From Acidobacteriota bacterium (GTDB lineage: Bacteria; Acidobacteriota; Vicinamibacteria; Vicinamibacterales; UBA2999): 61,097 nt of DNA. The stretch is taken from positions 1-61,097 of the forward strand of contig JAGNJW010000031.1 in the NCBI GenBank assembly GCA_018000455.1, in the 5' to 3' direction. Positions within the stretch are counted from its first letter, which is position 1. Each line of letters starts with the position of its first letter. The notes under the pieces were generated by a model. The model was not told where the DNA came from, did no database searches, and saw only the letters and a program-made list of their open reading frames with translations. Position numbers and translations under genes: made by a program. Positions 18,315-27,900 of this stretch are shown here, in pieces.

Positions 18315-19445
18315 ATGTCTGCGCCCATCCTGCATGTCGCGCCGTTCCTGTGGAGCGGCGCCGGCAAAGTCATCACCGCGCTTGCCTCGTCCCAGGCGCG
18401 TCGGGGGCCGGTCGTCGTCGTGACGACCGGCCGACACGAGGCGCTCGGTGACTGGCCAACCTACCGGCGCGCGCTGACCAGGGCCGGGGTGCGCCACGTC
18501 GCGATCGACACCTTCCATCGCGACGCCAGTACCGTCTGGTCGAGCGCCGCCCGCCTGGCGGCGCTGCTCACCGAACTGCGCCCGCGGGTCGTGCACGGGC
18601 ACGCCGGCATGCCGACCGGCATCGTGGCGCTGGCTCGTGACATCGCGGGAAGTCGCGTGCGTCTCGTGGGCCAGATGTACAGCTGGGGGCCGGACCGTCC
18701 GGGCTGGATGGACTCGCAGGACCTCTGGGCCTTCCGCCAGGCCGATCTGGTCGTCAGCTCAGCGCGCGCCTACAGCCGCCGCCTTCGCGAGGGAGGCGTC
18801 CTCGCACGCCGGCTGGTCTACCTGCCGTGGGGACTCGACCTTACGGCACTGCCCTTCCGGGCTGCGGCCGACACGCCCGACGGGCCGCCGGTCGTTGGCT
18901 TCGTTGGCCGGATCGAACCGCGCAAGAACCAGCTGGCGCTCGTCGAGGCCTTCGCCAAGCTCCGGCGCGCCGTGCCCGGCGCCCGCCTCGAGCTGATCGG
19001 CCCGATCGCCGACGATGGCTACGCCCGGCAGCTCACCGCGGTCATCACGCGCCTCGGGCTCGGCCAGGCGGTGCGGGTGACCGGACAAGTGCCCGACGTT
19101 GCGCGTCTCGTGCGCCGCTGGGCGCTCTTCGCGTCGCTCTCGGCCGATGAAGGCCAGGGGCTCGCAGTACTCGAAGCGATGGCGCTCGGCGTGCCCGTGG
19201 TCGCCAGGCGCGTTGCCGGCGTCGAGGACTTCCTGACCGGAGGACACACCGGATGGGTAAGTGCCGGCGCGAGCGCAGCGGCGATCGCGGCAGAGATGCG
19301 CGACGCGCTTACCGATCGCCACGCGGCGGTCATCGTGCGACGGGCGCGCCAGATGGTCGAACGACGCTACGACTGGGCCGTGATGGCCGGCGCCTTCGAG
19401 CGCCTGTACCGCGGCCGAGGCCGGGACGCGCGCGGCCGGGCATAG
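18315..19445 (+). CDS. Glycosyltransferase family 4 (GT-B)
   Basis: The 376-residue protein has a Rossmann-like N-terminal acceptor half and a C-terminal donor half starting near 195 (VVGFVGRIEPRKNQLALVEAF). The donor site E-x7-E motif is SADEGQGLAVLEAM, followed by GVPVVARRVAGVEDFLTGG. Such enzymes are retaining transferases that use UDP-, GDP- or ADP-sugars. It is transcribed away from motA and towards the minus-strand sugar operon. It ends 21 bases from a methyltransferase gene, so the two loci converge. Donor and acceptor cannot be read from sequence. It most likely works on the same surface glycan. Confidence 0.88.
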   Translation: MSAPILHVAPFLWSGAGKVITALASSQARRGPVVVVTTGRHEALGDWPTYRRALTRAGVRHVAIDTFHRDASTVWSSAARLAALLTELRPRVVHGHAGMPTGIVALARDIAGSRVRLVGQMYSWGPDRPGWMDSQDLWAFRQADLVVSSARAYSRRLREGGVLARRLVYLPWGLDLTALPFRAAADTPDGPPVVGFVGRIEPRKNQLALVEAFAKLRRAVPGARLELIGPIADDGYARQLTAVITRLGLGQAVRVTGQVPDVARLVRRWALFASLSADEGQGLAVLEAMALGVPVVARRVAGVEDFLTGGHTGWVSAGASAAAIAAEMRDALTDRHAAVIVRRARQMVERRYDWAVMAGAFERLYRGRGRDARGRA

Positions 19446-19466
19446 CAACCGCCCGGGCACGCCGCC

Positions 19467-20513
19467 TCATGCCGCCCGTTCGGCCGCCGTCGCGGGCGTG
19501 TCTGCCCCTCCCCGCCGCACCGCGTGCGACAGTATCGCCTTCACCGGAATGGCATCGAGGAGTTGCAACTGCGTCAGCTCGTGCGCGAACGACGAGCACA
19601 GCACGAGGTCGACCCGGCCAGGTGTCCACTCCGGCGCCTGCACCGTCACGCCCCGGTAGGTCGTGCCCTGTCGGGCCGGATTGGTGTCGAGAAACGCGAC
19701 GACCTGAACGCGCGCCAGCTCCGGCACACATTCGAAGAGGCGATCAGTATGACCGCCGATGCCGAAGATCGCGACGCGCGCCTTGGCCGTTGCCCAGCGC
19801 TCGATGAGCGGCAGCAGCCGGCTCCGGTAGGCCGCCGGATCATCTTCGCGCTCGCCGCTGCCGAGAGTCTGGGTCCAGTCGTCGCCCCACTGCGCGATGT
19901 CCTGGTAAGGCACCGGAAATCGGCGCGTGTTGTAGTTCTGCAGCCACCAGCCATCCGCGATCGGCGAGAACGTCTCGGCGGTGGTGCGCTCGAAGAATGC
20001 CGTCTTCCCTACCGTCTCGAGCAGCCGGAACATCGCGTCCTCGCGCAGGAAGTCGAATAGCTGACGAATGGTCGGAATGTGGATGTCGTCCACCACGAGC
20101 AGGCCGCCGGATTCGAGATGCGGGTAGAGCTTCCAGTACTCCATGTTGGGGAACGGGAAGCCGTGCGGTCCGTCGATGAAGACCAGCTGCAGCGGCTCGG
20201 TGAAGTCGTGGCTCATGAGGGTGTGCTGCGACGGCCCGTCGATGAAGCGCACGTGGTCTTTTCGCAGCAGGAAGCTGTCGGCGGCGCGCGTCAGGCTCTG
20301 GCCGGCGTCGAGGGCGAACACGGTGTGCTGTTCGCTCAGGTGCGAAAGCAGCAGCGTGCTCTTGCCGGCGCCGGTCTCGACCGAACGGCGGATGGTACGC
20401 GCGGCAGCATGCCGCGCCAGGGCCTCGAGGTTCGGCATCTCGAGACAGCCGGCACCATGCCAGTCGGCGGGCAAGGCGCCAAGGGCGGCGAGAAGTTCGG
20501 GAAGCGGCGTCAT
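19467..20513 (-). CDS. Class I methyltransferase with C-terminal Rossmann domain
   Basis: The 348-residue protein has a SAM-dependent methyltransferase-like core (about 35-165: VETGAGKSTLLLSHLS, VFALDAG, LVFIDGPHGFP, GGLLVVDDIH), resembling the Methyltransf_24 class. The final part (about 246-329: RVAIFGIGGHTDRLF, VVAFLDTNPARQG, VDLVLCSSFAHE) is a second Rossmann-like fold of the kind found at the C-terminus of sugar C-methyltransferases and in surface-glycan proteins. The same module occurs in the next two upstream genes. The start overlaps the stop of the preceding gene by four bases (ATGA). The substrate is unknown, and a sugar residue of the local glycan is the natural guess. Confidence 0.8.
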   Translation of the reverse strand: MTPLPELLAALGALPADWHGAGCLEMPNLEALARHAAARTIRRSVETGAGKSTLLLSHLSEQHTVFALDAGQSLTRAADSFLLRKDHVRFIDGPSQHTLMSHDFTEPLQLVFIDGPHGFPFPNMEYWKLYPHLESGGLLVVDDIHIPTIRQLFDFLREDAMFRLLETVGKTAFFERTTAETFSPIADGWWLQNYNTRRFPVPYQDIAQWGDDWTQTLGSGEREDDPAAYRSRLLPLIERWATAKARVAIFGIGGHTDRLFECVPELARVQVVAFLDTNPARQGTTYRGVTVQAPEWTPGRVDLVLCSSFAHELTQLQLLDAIPVKAILSHAVRRGGADTPATAAERAA

Positions 20514-23323
20514 TGACAGATCTCCGTGAAGGGTGCAGGCCGGGGCACGGGGTGAAGACTGGCCAGTGAGAGTGTTGAGGACAGGTCCGAGGGCAGGGCG
20601 GCCAGGAGTCGATCGAAAGCCGTGCCAGAGGGCGCGTCGTTCGTGGTGCGCCGGCGGCGGCCGATGGCCTCAGCCAAGAGGACGACAATATCGTCGGCTG
20701 TCGTGGGCGTCACCACTGGCACGTCCGCCGCGTTCGCCAGCGCCCGCACTGGCCCGTCCCACGGTGTGCCGTCGCCCGAGAGAATGGCCACGACGTCGGC
20801 GTGCGCAACCGCATTGGCCATCGCGGCGGGTGTCACGTCGTCGAGCAGCTGGACCTGCAGCAGGGACGCCAGCGCCGCGGCCCACCAGTCCGCAGCACTC
20901 GGGGCAGTTTCGTGCTGGTCGCTCCGCCACGACACGGATGCGCCATCGAGTTGCCCGCCACGGGCCGCCGCCGCTACCGTTTCGAGCATCGGCCTCACGC
21001 CCGGCGACGTGACGTGTCCGAGGCAGAGAACGCGGGCAACGGCCGGCCCCGGGATCGAGGCGGTGTGTGCACGCGGATGTCCCACCGCCTGCACCGGATG
21101 CTGCAGGTAGTCGCCGAGCCGTGCGGTATCGGTCTGGTCGGGCGTCACGACGACCAGACGCGCTCCGGCCGCATCCGCCAGGGCGCCGAGGGCCAGCCGC
21201 CAATAGGCCTGCAGAGCCGCGGGCGGAAGCTGCAGCGCGCTCCGCTCTGGCGCCGTCAGCCACAGCGCCACCGTGGGCACGTCGGGTAGCGCAGCGGCGG
21301 CGAGGACGCGCGCCAGTCCGAGACACTCCGACAGCGACGGCTCGATCACGATGAGCAAGTCCGACGCCGCGAGGCGCAGGTACCCCAGCGCGTTCGCTCC
21401 ATTTGTCGCCGCCAGCGCCGCGGCCCGCACCAGCCCACCGACGCCGCCCTCGAGGTCGCGGCTCTCGACCTCCTCGCCAGCGCACTCGACGACCGGCAGC
21501 ACCTCGACACCGGCGCCACAGGACTCGAGCACGTCGGGTCGGGCGGCCAGCGCCGCTCGGCAGGCCACGACAGGAGTGTAGCCACGACCGGCGGCACCAG
21601 CGGCGAGATCGCACAACCGGCGCATACGCCACCAGCGCGAGACGCCCGCTCCGGAATCCCAGAATGCCGCCACGCGCCGGCCCGCCGCGCGCGTCGCCGC
21701 ATGCGGGGCGCCGAGGGTCGCGCGCAGTGTTGGCGACAGGCGTTCGAGCAGTCCGCGGCTCACGAGTCGCGAATCGCAGAGCCCGAGCACAAGCCCGCCG
21801 GCCTGGCGATACGCCGCCAGATCGCGCCACATGTCGTGCTCGAAGGTCTCGGACGAGAGCACGACCAGGTCGTCCGGCCGCGAGGCGAACGCCGTCTTCG
21901 GCACGACGGGCAACCCTTCTGGACTGGTCGCGGGTCCAGTGCCTCGGCCATCCACGATGAGGTCGGCGGCGAGTCCGGACTCCGACCATGCCGCCAGCAA
22001 TTGGCGCGTGTAGGCACCGTTTCCCCAGACGACGACCCGCCCGGGCCGCGCCTCGTCGAACGCGAGGCGGAGTCGATCGATGGCCATCGCGTCGACGGCC
22101 CACACCGGACCTCCCATGGCCGAGGCCGCCGTGCCGTACAGCCTGATCAGGACCGCGATGGATTCGTAGCAGGCCTCGGCCGAGAAGAGCGCGCCGGCAT
22201 CGACACGGGCCCGCTCGGCGAGTGCGAGCCGCTCGGCGCCGTCGCCGAGCAGCCGCGCCAGGGCCGCGGCGAACGGTGCCACCTCGTCATGCACCTCGAG
22301 GGCGCGGCCGGCGCCCAGACCGGTGCCGGTCACGCCGGCGGTCGTCGTCACGACCGCCTTGCCAGCGCACGCGGCTTCAACCACCTTGATCTTCAGGCCC
22401 GACCCATAGAGGTAGGGCGCCACGACCACGCCACAGCCGGCGACGTCCCCGCCGATGTCGTCACAGAACCCCAGCAGCTCGAGACCCGGGGCCTGACGTA
22501 GATGGGCCGGGACGGCGGCGCAGATGAGGCCGGCCATGCGCAGGCGCGCCGACGGCCGGGCCGCGCGCACGAGGGGCCAGACCCGCTCGAGCAACCACGT
22601 CGCCGCCTGCACGTTCGACTGATTGTCGCTGGCCGCATACAACGCCACGTCATCGACACCGGGGGCCGCCGCTGTCGCGCCGGCCGCCGCGTGCCGGGCG
22701 CTCAGCAGATGCTGCCCCGGCTGCACGTCGCGGGCGATACGGGCATGATCTTCCGGCGTGATGGCGACGAGCGCGTCCCACTGGCGCCAGAGAAAGGCCT
22801 CGGTCGCCGCCGGCATCGTGAAGCTGCTCGCGTGTCCGGTGGCCCTTTCGCACGCCTCCGCATGCTCGTGCATCACGTCCTGCACATCGCACACAGTCAG
22901 CACCGTGCGACGCAGTCCGGCGAAGATCGGCGCCGTGAACGCGTAGGTGGCGACGACCGCGCGGTATGGCTCGGCATCGAGAATCCCTCGCACCAGCGTC
23001 GTCAGCGGCGCCGACGGCCGCATGTGGGCGGGCGGCGGTTCGTGACCGCTGTAGAACACGCGGAGACGCGCGGCGCAGGCGGCCGCCTCGCTCGATGAGG
23101 CGCCGCCCTCGACGGCGAAGACGCGCCGGAAGGCGGCGTACTGCGCATCGACCCTTGGCACGCGCGGACTGGCCTGATAGACGAGGTCGATGAGGAAGCC
23201 CTGCGCGGCGAGATAGCGCGCGATGGCCAGAATGCGCTGGATGTTGCCGTGCCCAACGTGATCGAGACAGAACGGATACACGATCAGGACGGCGCCGCCT
23301 GGCGAGGTCGACACCGCAGTCAT
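20510..23323 (-). CDS. Large multidomain glycosyltransferase (GT4 plus Rossmann module plus second GT-like region)
   Basis: The 937-residue protein combines three parts. Residues 1-400 form a GT-B family 4-like transferase (FCLDHVGHGNIQRILAIARYL at the N-terminus, donor motif YGSGLKIKVVEAACAGKAVV at about 307-326). Residues 428-520 form a Rossmann module (RVVVWGNGAYTRQLL, ADLIVDGRG, DDLVVLSSETFEHD) like those in the two neighbouring genes. Residues about 545-937 look like a second, weaker GT-B pair (VAAFWDSGAGVSRWWRMRRLC and VARVLCLGHVTSPG). It overlaps both neighbours by four bases (ATGA), so translation is coupled. It may add more than one sugar, but linkage and donors are unknown. Confidence 0.75.
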   Translation of the reverse strand: MTAVSTSPGGAVLIVYPFCLDHVGHGNIQRILAIARYLAAQGFLIDLVYQASPRVPRVDAQYAAFRRVFAVEGGASSSEAAACAARLRVFYSGHEPPPAHMRPSAPLTTLVRGILDAEPYRAVVATYAFTAPIFAGLRRTVLTVCDVQDVMHEHAEACERATGHASSFTMPAATEAFLWRQWDALVAITPEDHARIARDVQPGQHLLSARHAAAGATAAAPGVDDVALYAASDNQSNVQAATWLLERVWPLVRAARPSARLRMAGLICAAVPAHLRQAPGLELLGFCDDIGGDVAGCGVVVAPYLYGSGLKIKVVEAACAGKAVVTTTAGVTGTGLGAGRALEVHDEVAPFAAALARLLGDGAERLALAERARVDAGALFSAEACYESIAVLIRLYGTAASAMGGPVWAVDAMAIDRLRLAFDEARPGRVVVWGNGAYTRQLLAAWSESGLAADLIVDGRGTGPATSPEGLPVVPKTAFASRPDDLVVLSSETFEHDMWRDLAAYRQAGGLVLGLCDSRLVSRGLLERLSPTLRATLGAPHAATRAAGRRVAAFWDSGAGVSRWWRMRRLCDLAAGAAGRGYTPVVACRAALAARPDVLESCGAGVEVLPVVECAGEEVESRDLEGGVGGLVRAAALAATNGANALGYLRLAASDLLIVIEPSLSECLGLARVLAAAALPDVPTVALWLTAPERSALQLPPAALQAYWRLALGALADAAGARLVVVTPDQTDTARLGDYLQHPVQAVGHPRAHTASIPGPAVARVLCLGHVTSPGVRPMLETVAAAARGGQLDGASVSWRSDQHETAPSAADWWAAALASLLQVQLLDDVTPAAMANAVAHADVVAILSGDGTPWDGPVRALANAADVPVVTPTTADDIVVLLAEAIGRRRRTTNDAPSGTAFDRLLAALPSDLSSTLSLASLHPVPRPAPFTEICQ

Positions 23324-24828
23324 CGCAGCCTCAGGACGCGCTCCGGGGGGTACCCGAGCGTGTGCAGTTGATTGACGATGGTGTCGGCGTGGGTCAGCGA
23401 CGCGACGACGACCGACGTGTGCTCGCAGAACCGCGGCGGCTCGATCCGCACTCCGGCGACCTCAACGCCCCACTTCCCAGAATCGTTGTCGAAGACGCCG
23501 CGCAGAGCGACGCGCGCCGCGCGCAGCCGCGTCACGAGCCCGGACGTGGCGGCGCCGGCACCGAAGACGACATGCGCCGCCGGGCGACCGTCGTTTTCCG
23601 TCACATCCGGCAGCTTGACGGCCGCGGCCAGGGCCACCGCCGGCTGCTCCGGCCGCGGCTGCTCGAGCATCCTGGCGCGGTACCATCGCTGGTGATGGCG
23701 GAAGATGTCGAGCTCGCCGGGCTCGGTGAGGCGCCAGCGGACGTAGGCCGGGTCGAACATCAGAGCACCCGGGACGAGGTAGCCGAAGACGAGGAAGTTG
23801 AGCCGCCGCAGCAGCTCGACTTCGCTGTGCCGGCGGCGCGTTTCAAGGCCCGTGTCAGCGGCCAGCGCGAGCGGGCTGTCACCCACGACCACCGCGCGCC
23901 GGCCGAGCAGCATCGCCTCGAGCGCGGTGCCGGAGCTGACGGTCAGGACGGTGTCGCACTGCGTGATGAACGAGGTCGCCGAGGGCGATGTGTCGGTTGC
24001 AGCGAGCGTCGGCGAGTAGCGGGCGACTGAACCCGGGTGGTAGCGCACGAGCACGTCGATGGCGCGGTGATGGCGCCGCGCCATCGACAACAGATCGAGC
24101 GCGCCGATGCCGTGCACGTAGGCGTTGTCCTCACCCTGTAGAGCCACGCCGACGCGGTAGCGCGGCGGCTCGGCGCCCGGCGCAGGCGACGGCGTGCGCC
24201 GCAGCACTTCGAGCATCTCCTCGCGGTCGAGCAGGGGCACGCGGGCGGCCATCGAGAGCCGCCGAAACGTGCTGTAGCGACTGGTAGCTTCCGACGCCCG
24301 GCTGACGCCGCGGCGGTCCCAGTACCCCGTCATCACGTAGCCGGGAGGCCGCAGCGGGCCGAACTCGTTGTGCACGATCGGCAGCCCGCGCTGGCGCGCG
24401 ACATGTGACACGCTCGGGTTGTTGGCGAACGCCAGGATGGCTTCGACCGGCGCCTGACTGTCGAGCTCCTGCAGCGCCAGGCCGAACGCCGCTTCGAGTT
24501 CGGGCAACCGCCGGGTCACGAGCTGTCCGTACATCTTCCAGCTCGAGCCGAGACGCCGCAAGCGCGGCGCCAGGAGGTCGGCGGGCAGGGCCGCATGGGA
24601 CACGCCGGCAAGGTCGACGGGCGGATCGTAGCCGTAGGTCGTGCGCCAGCTCTCCTGCCACTCCGGACGTCCCGCCGCCTCGAGCGAGGCGGGCGCCTCG
24701 AAGTAGGCGGGTTCGCCAATGAAGCCCACCTGCTCCCGCCCGAGCGCCGCCAACTGCGCGTAGAAGACGCACAGGTGCCGGGCGCGGACGTCCTCGAAGA
24801 CCGAGGGGATCAGGAACGACGCAAACAT
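23320..24828 (-). CDS. Capsule-synthesis-type glycosyltransferase with C-terminal Rossmann module
   Basis: From the ATG at 24828 the protein has 502 residues. The central part resembles Capsule_synth (KpsC/KpsS-like, CMP-Kdo transferase-related) proteins in having DVLVRYHPGS and then CDTVLTVSSGTALEAMLLGR followed by AVVVGDSPL. The C-terminal 86 residues (VVFGAGAATSGLVTRL, GVFDNDSGKWG, SVVVASLTHADT) form the Rossmann module also present in the two downstream genes. The upstream extension of the frame to 24960 is Arg/Pro-rich and overlaps maf, so it is not used. Its position suggests glycan assembly for flagellin or surface polysaccharide. Confidence 0.72.
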   Translation of the reverse strand: MFASFLIPSVFEDVRARHLCVFYAQLAALGREQVGFIGEPAYFEAPASLEAAGRPEWQESWRTTYGYDPPVDLAGVSHAALPADLLAPRLRRLGSSWKMYGQLVTRRLPELEAAFGLALQELDSQAPVEAILAFANNPSVSHVARQRGLPIVHNEFGPLRPPGYVMTGYWDRRGVSRASEATSRYSTFRRLSMAARVPLLDREEMLEVLRRTPSPAPGAEPPRYRVGVALQGEDNAYVHGIGALDLLSMARRHHRAIDVLVRYHPGSVARYSPTLAATDTSPSATSFITQCDTVLTVSSGTALEAMLLGRRAVVVGDSPLALAADTGLETRRRHSEVELLRRLNFLVFGYLVPGALMFDPAYVRWRLTEPGELDIFRHHQRWYRARMLEQPRPEQPAVALAAAVKLPDVTENDGRPAAHVVFGAGAATSGLVTRLRAARVALRGVFDNDSGKWGVEVAGVRIEPPRFCEHTSVVVASLTHADTIVNQLHTLGYPPERVLRLR

Positions 24829-24872
24829 GGCTGGCGGGCCGCCGGGCGGCGGTGTCGAGCCGCCGACTGCGA

Positions 24873-24890
24873 CGTCCGGAGTCCCGGACG
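24873..24890 (-). other. Perfect hairpin between maf-like gene and next gene
   Basis: CGTCCGG-AGTC-CCGGACG forms a seven-pair stem with a four-base loop in the 109-base gap between two genes of the operon. It has no T-run, so it is not a typical terminator. An RNA-processing or attenuation role is possible. Confidence 0.35.
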
Positions 24891-24937
24891 GGCGGCGGCG
24901 CTGATGGCGAAGATCCGGCGGTGTCCAGCAGCGGCGC

Positions 24938-27900
24938 TCACGACGGCTCTCCTGCAGCAAAGCCGTTGCCAGCGGCGAGCGTCTCGAGGACGTCGGCGAG
25001 GCGGGGAAAGATCAGCAGCGTGCCATCCGACGTCGTCACGGCGAGCGTCGCGCCAGCCCACGCCACGCCCAGCGGCGAGTAGCAGGCGAGCCGAAACGAG
25101 GCGCCGTCGGCACGGTCGAGTCGCACCAGGTCGCCAAACGGGTGACTCCGCGCCTGCCAGCCAGCGCCGGCCGCCACGCGCGCACACTGCCCTTCGGTGG
25201 GCGCCGCAACCCGTGTCCACTGATCACCGAGGCGCCGGAACTCATGGTCCAGTCGCCGTCGCTCGAGCACGCCCGCGGCGTTTCGCACCACCGGTGCCAC
25301 GGTCAACTGGTCGCGCTCGGTCCTGAGGAAGCCCGCCGCCGGCAGTTCACCGCCCCGCCTCGGCGCGGTACCGGGCGTCCAATGCCAGATGGCGCGATCG
25401 CGCGCGCACCAGACGGGTCCGTCGTCGCCGCCCCACGCCACGTGCACCGGCAGGAATGGCAATCGTTCCGTGACCACGATGTCGCCGTCAGCCCGCCGAA
25501 CAAACGCGTCGGCCGTCACGGCGTTCCAGGCCAGCGCCCCGCCCTCGCCCCATGGCACTTGCGCTGAGATGGCGCGCGGCCACTCGGCCAACCGGGTGCA
25601 CGCGCCGTCCTCCGACAGCAACCAGCTGTACGACTGCTGCGCTTCGGTGAAGACCGCATGCGTCGCGTCCCAGGCAGCGACGCTCCAGCCCGGCCCCACG
25701 CTGCCAGGTGGCGCGACAATCGGAGGCACGGCGGGCAGCCCATCGCGCAGGAACCCGGTGCGAGGGTCCGGACCGGCTGAGGGTCGCACGAGCGTGCCCG
25801 TGAGCGCGCGCATCAAGGCATCGATCTTGAGCGGGAGGTCGAGCGCCGGTCCGGCCGCTTCGGGCACCGGCAAGGCCAGGGCGCGCGAATCGAAGAAGCG
25901 CCGGTCACCTAGCGCGCGCCGAGCGGCGCCTATCAGCCGCAGCGTCCGGAGGCCACCAGCGCCGGTGGGTATCGGCGCCAGCTGCGACTGTAGCGTTACC
26001 CGTTCGCAGGCAATGGCGGCGCGCGCCCTGCGGTCGACGCCGTCGGCGTCTGGCTCAGCGTCGACGCCGTCGACGACCGGCACGATCGGTGCGTCGTAGA
26101 ACCGGCGTGCCGCATCGTCGTCGGAGGTGCCGTGCGCCGTGACCGCGCCAGCCGCGAGCAAGTCCTCTTCGAGGGCCGCCACGAGCGGCCGGGCATCGGC
26201 TGACCACGTGAAGCGCGCCGACAGCGGCACGGCCCAGCTGTCGCCGCCGCCGCTCAGGTCCTCCCCTGCCGCAGCCACGGTGCCGGGCCGGGCCAGCACT
26301 CGCGCCGCCAGGTCGAGGGCATGGGCCAGCGTCTCGCCAGGCGGGCGGGGGTCGGTGGCCGGTGGCCGGGTGCCCTCGATAACCGCTTCGTCACCCGTCA
26401 GGCGGGCTCGCGACGCCGCGACACGATCGGCCTCATGCCAGCGCGGCGGCGGAAGGTCCGTCGCCACGGGCGCAGACGGCTCCAGCCGCGCCTGGCGCGA
26501 CAGCCCGCGATGACCGTTCGCGGCCGCAGCCAGCACCGCCTCGGTCGTCAATGTCGGCCGCCCGAACGAGAGCCACTCCGGCAGGGGTCCGGATCCCGAG
26601 CGGGCCGCGGCTTCGACGCCGGCCAGTGCCGCGTCGAGCACCGGCCCGATGCCGGCATCGGGCGGGGTCGCGCAGTGATGCGCGACGCGATCGCGCAGCT
26701 GCGCATCGCGCTCGGGCCATCCGGCAAGCGCCTCTTCGAGGGTGGCCTGCACGATGCCCGGTCCGTGCAGGATGCCTGCGCCGGTAGCGTTGCTGACACG
26801 TCGCGGTGCGGCTTCCTGCGCCCGGGTCACGATCCAGTTGCGGAATTCCAGGAAGTGCGGGGCGGTGACGACGGGCCGGCCGTCGAGCCCCGGCTCCTCG
26901 ACCCGCGGGCGGGCGGCAAGCGACTGCTGCCAGATCTGGCGCAGGCTGACGCCCTGCGCCGCGTAGCGCGCCCAGTCGTGGTCGAATGCCGTGCCGCGGC
27001 AATACGGACGGCCGTCGGTGTAGGCCAGGTCTGCCCCGACGAAGACGACCGGTCCGCAACCCATGCCGATCGCAAGATCGAAGGCCGACGTCAGCACCGA
27101 TCCCCAGGCGCGCACGACCGGGCGGTTGACGCCAAGTCCCGCCAGCCAGGGCCATGGATGGTGCTCACCAACGCGGAACAGCCCGACGCGGCCTGTCAGC
27201 GGCTCGAGGGCCTGCGGGTCCACGCTGCCCTCAGCCATCACCCACGTCGAGCGGCGGGCCGGCACGTCACGGAGATGGCGGCCGTTCTCGGGCGTGGGGT
27301 CGATGGCCACGACGAGATGCGGGTCGATGCCCGCCGCGACGAGCGGACGCCACGCGGTGTCAGTGGAGACGATGAGCGCGCGCCCGGCCAGCGCCGCCAG
27401 CGCGGCCAGCTGCCCGTCGAGTGACGGCCCGGCACCGACGACGACGGCCGGCACGTCGGCGAACCGCCCTACCAACACCGCTGGTGACGCGGCTGACCTG
27501 AGATGGGCGAGGTTGGTCAGCGTGTTCAGCACGTAGCGACCTGCGTTGTCGGCGCGAGCCCGGGCATTCATCCTGGCGCTGGCCACCGATTGCTTCATCA
27601 GCCGGGCAGCGGCCAGCATCGCCTCAGGGGCCAGGCGCGCCAGGCCGTCGTGCACGACGACGGGCAGGTCGGCGGCGGCCTCCGGCCGGTCGAAGGTCCG
27701 CCACAGCTTTGCGGCGCCGTCGAACTCGGGTCCGATGAGCACCGTGAGCCGCCCATCGGCGTACATCGCGGGCGTGCGGCTCAATGCGGCACGCGCCAGT
27801 TCGGGCAGTGGCTCCAAGACCACGATCGAAGCGGCCGGCCAGCGCTCATGCGCCGCCTCGGTCACGTAGCCGAGCCCTGCTCCGAGAATCACGACGACGG

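Noticed and set aside
16442..18451. A 669-codon plus-strand frame opposite motAB
   Set aside because: It is exactly antisense to two well-conserved genes. The protein is His/Arg/Gly-rich and typical of a GC-rich shadow frame.
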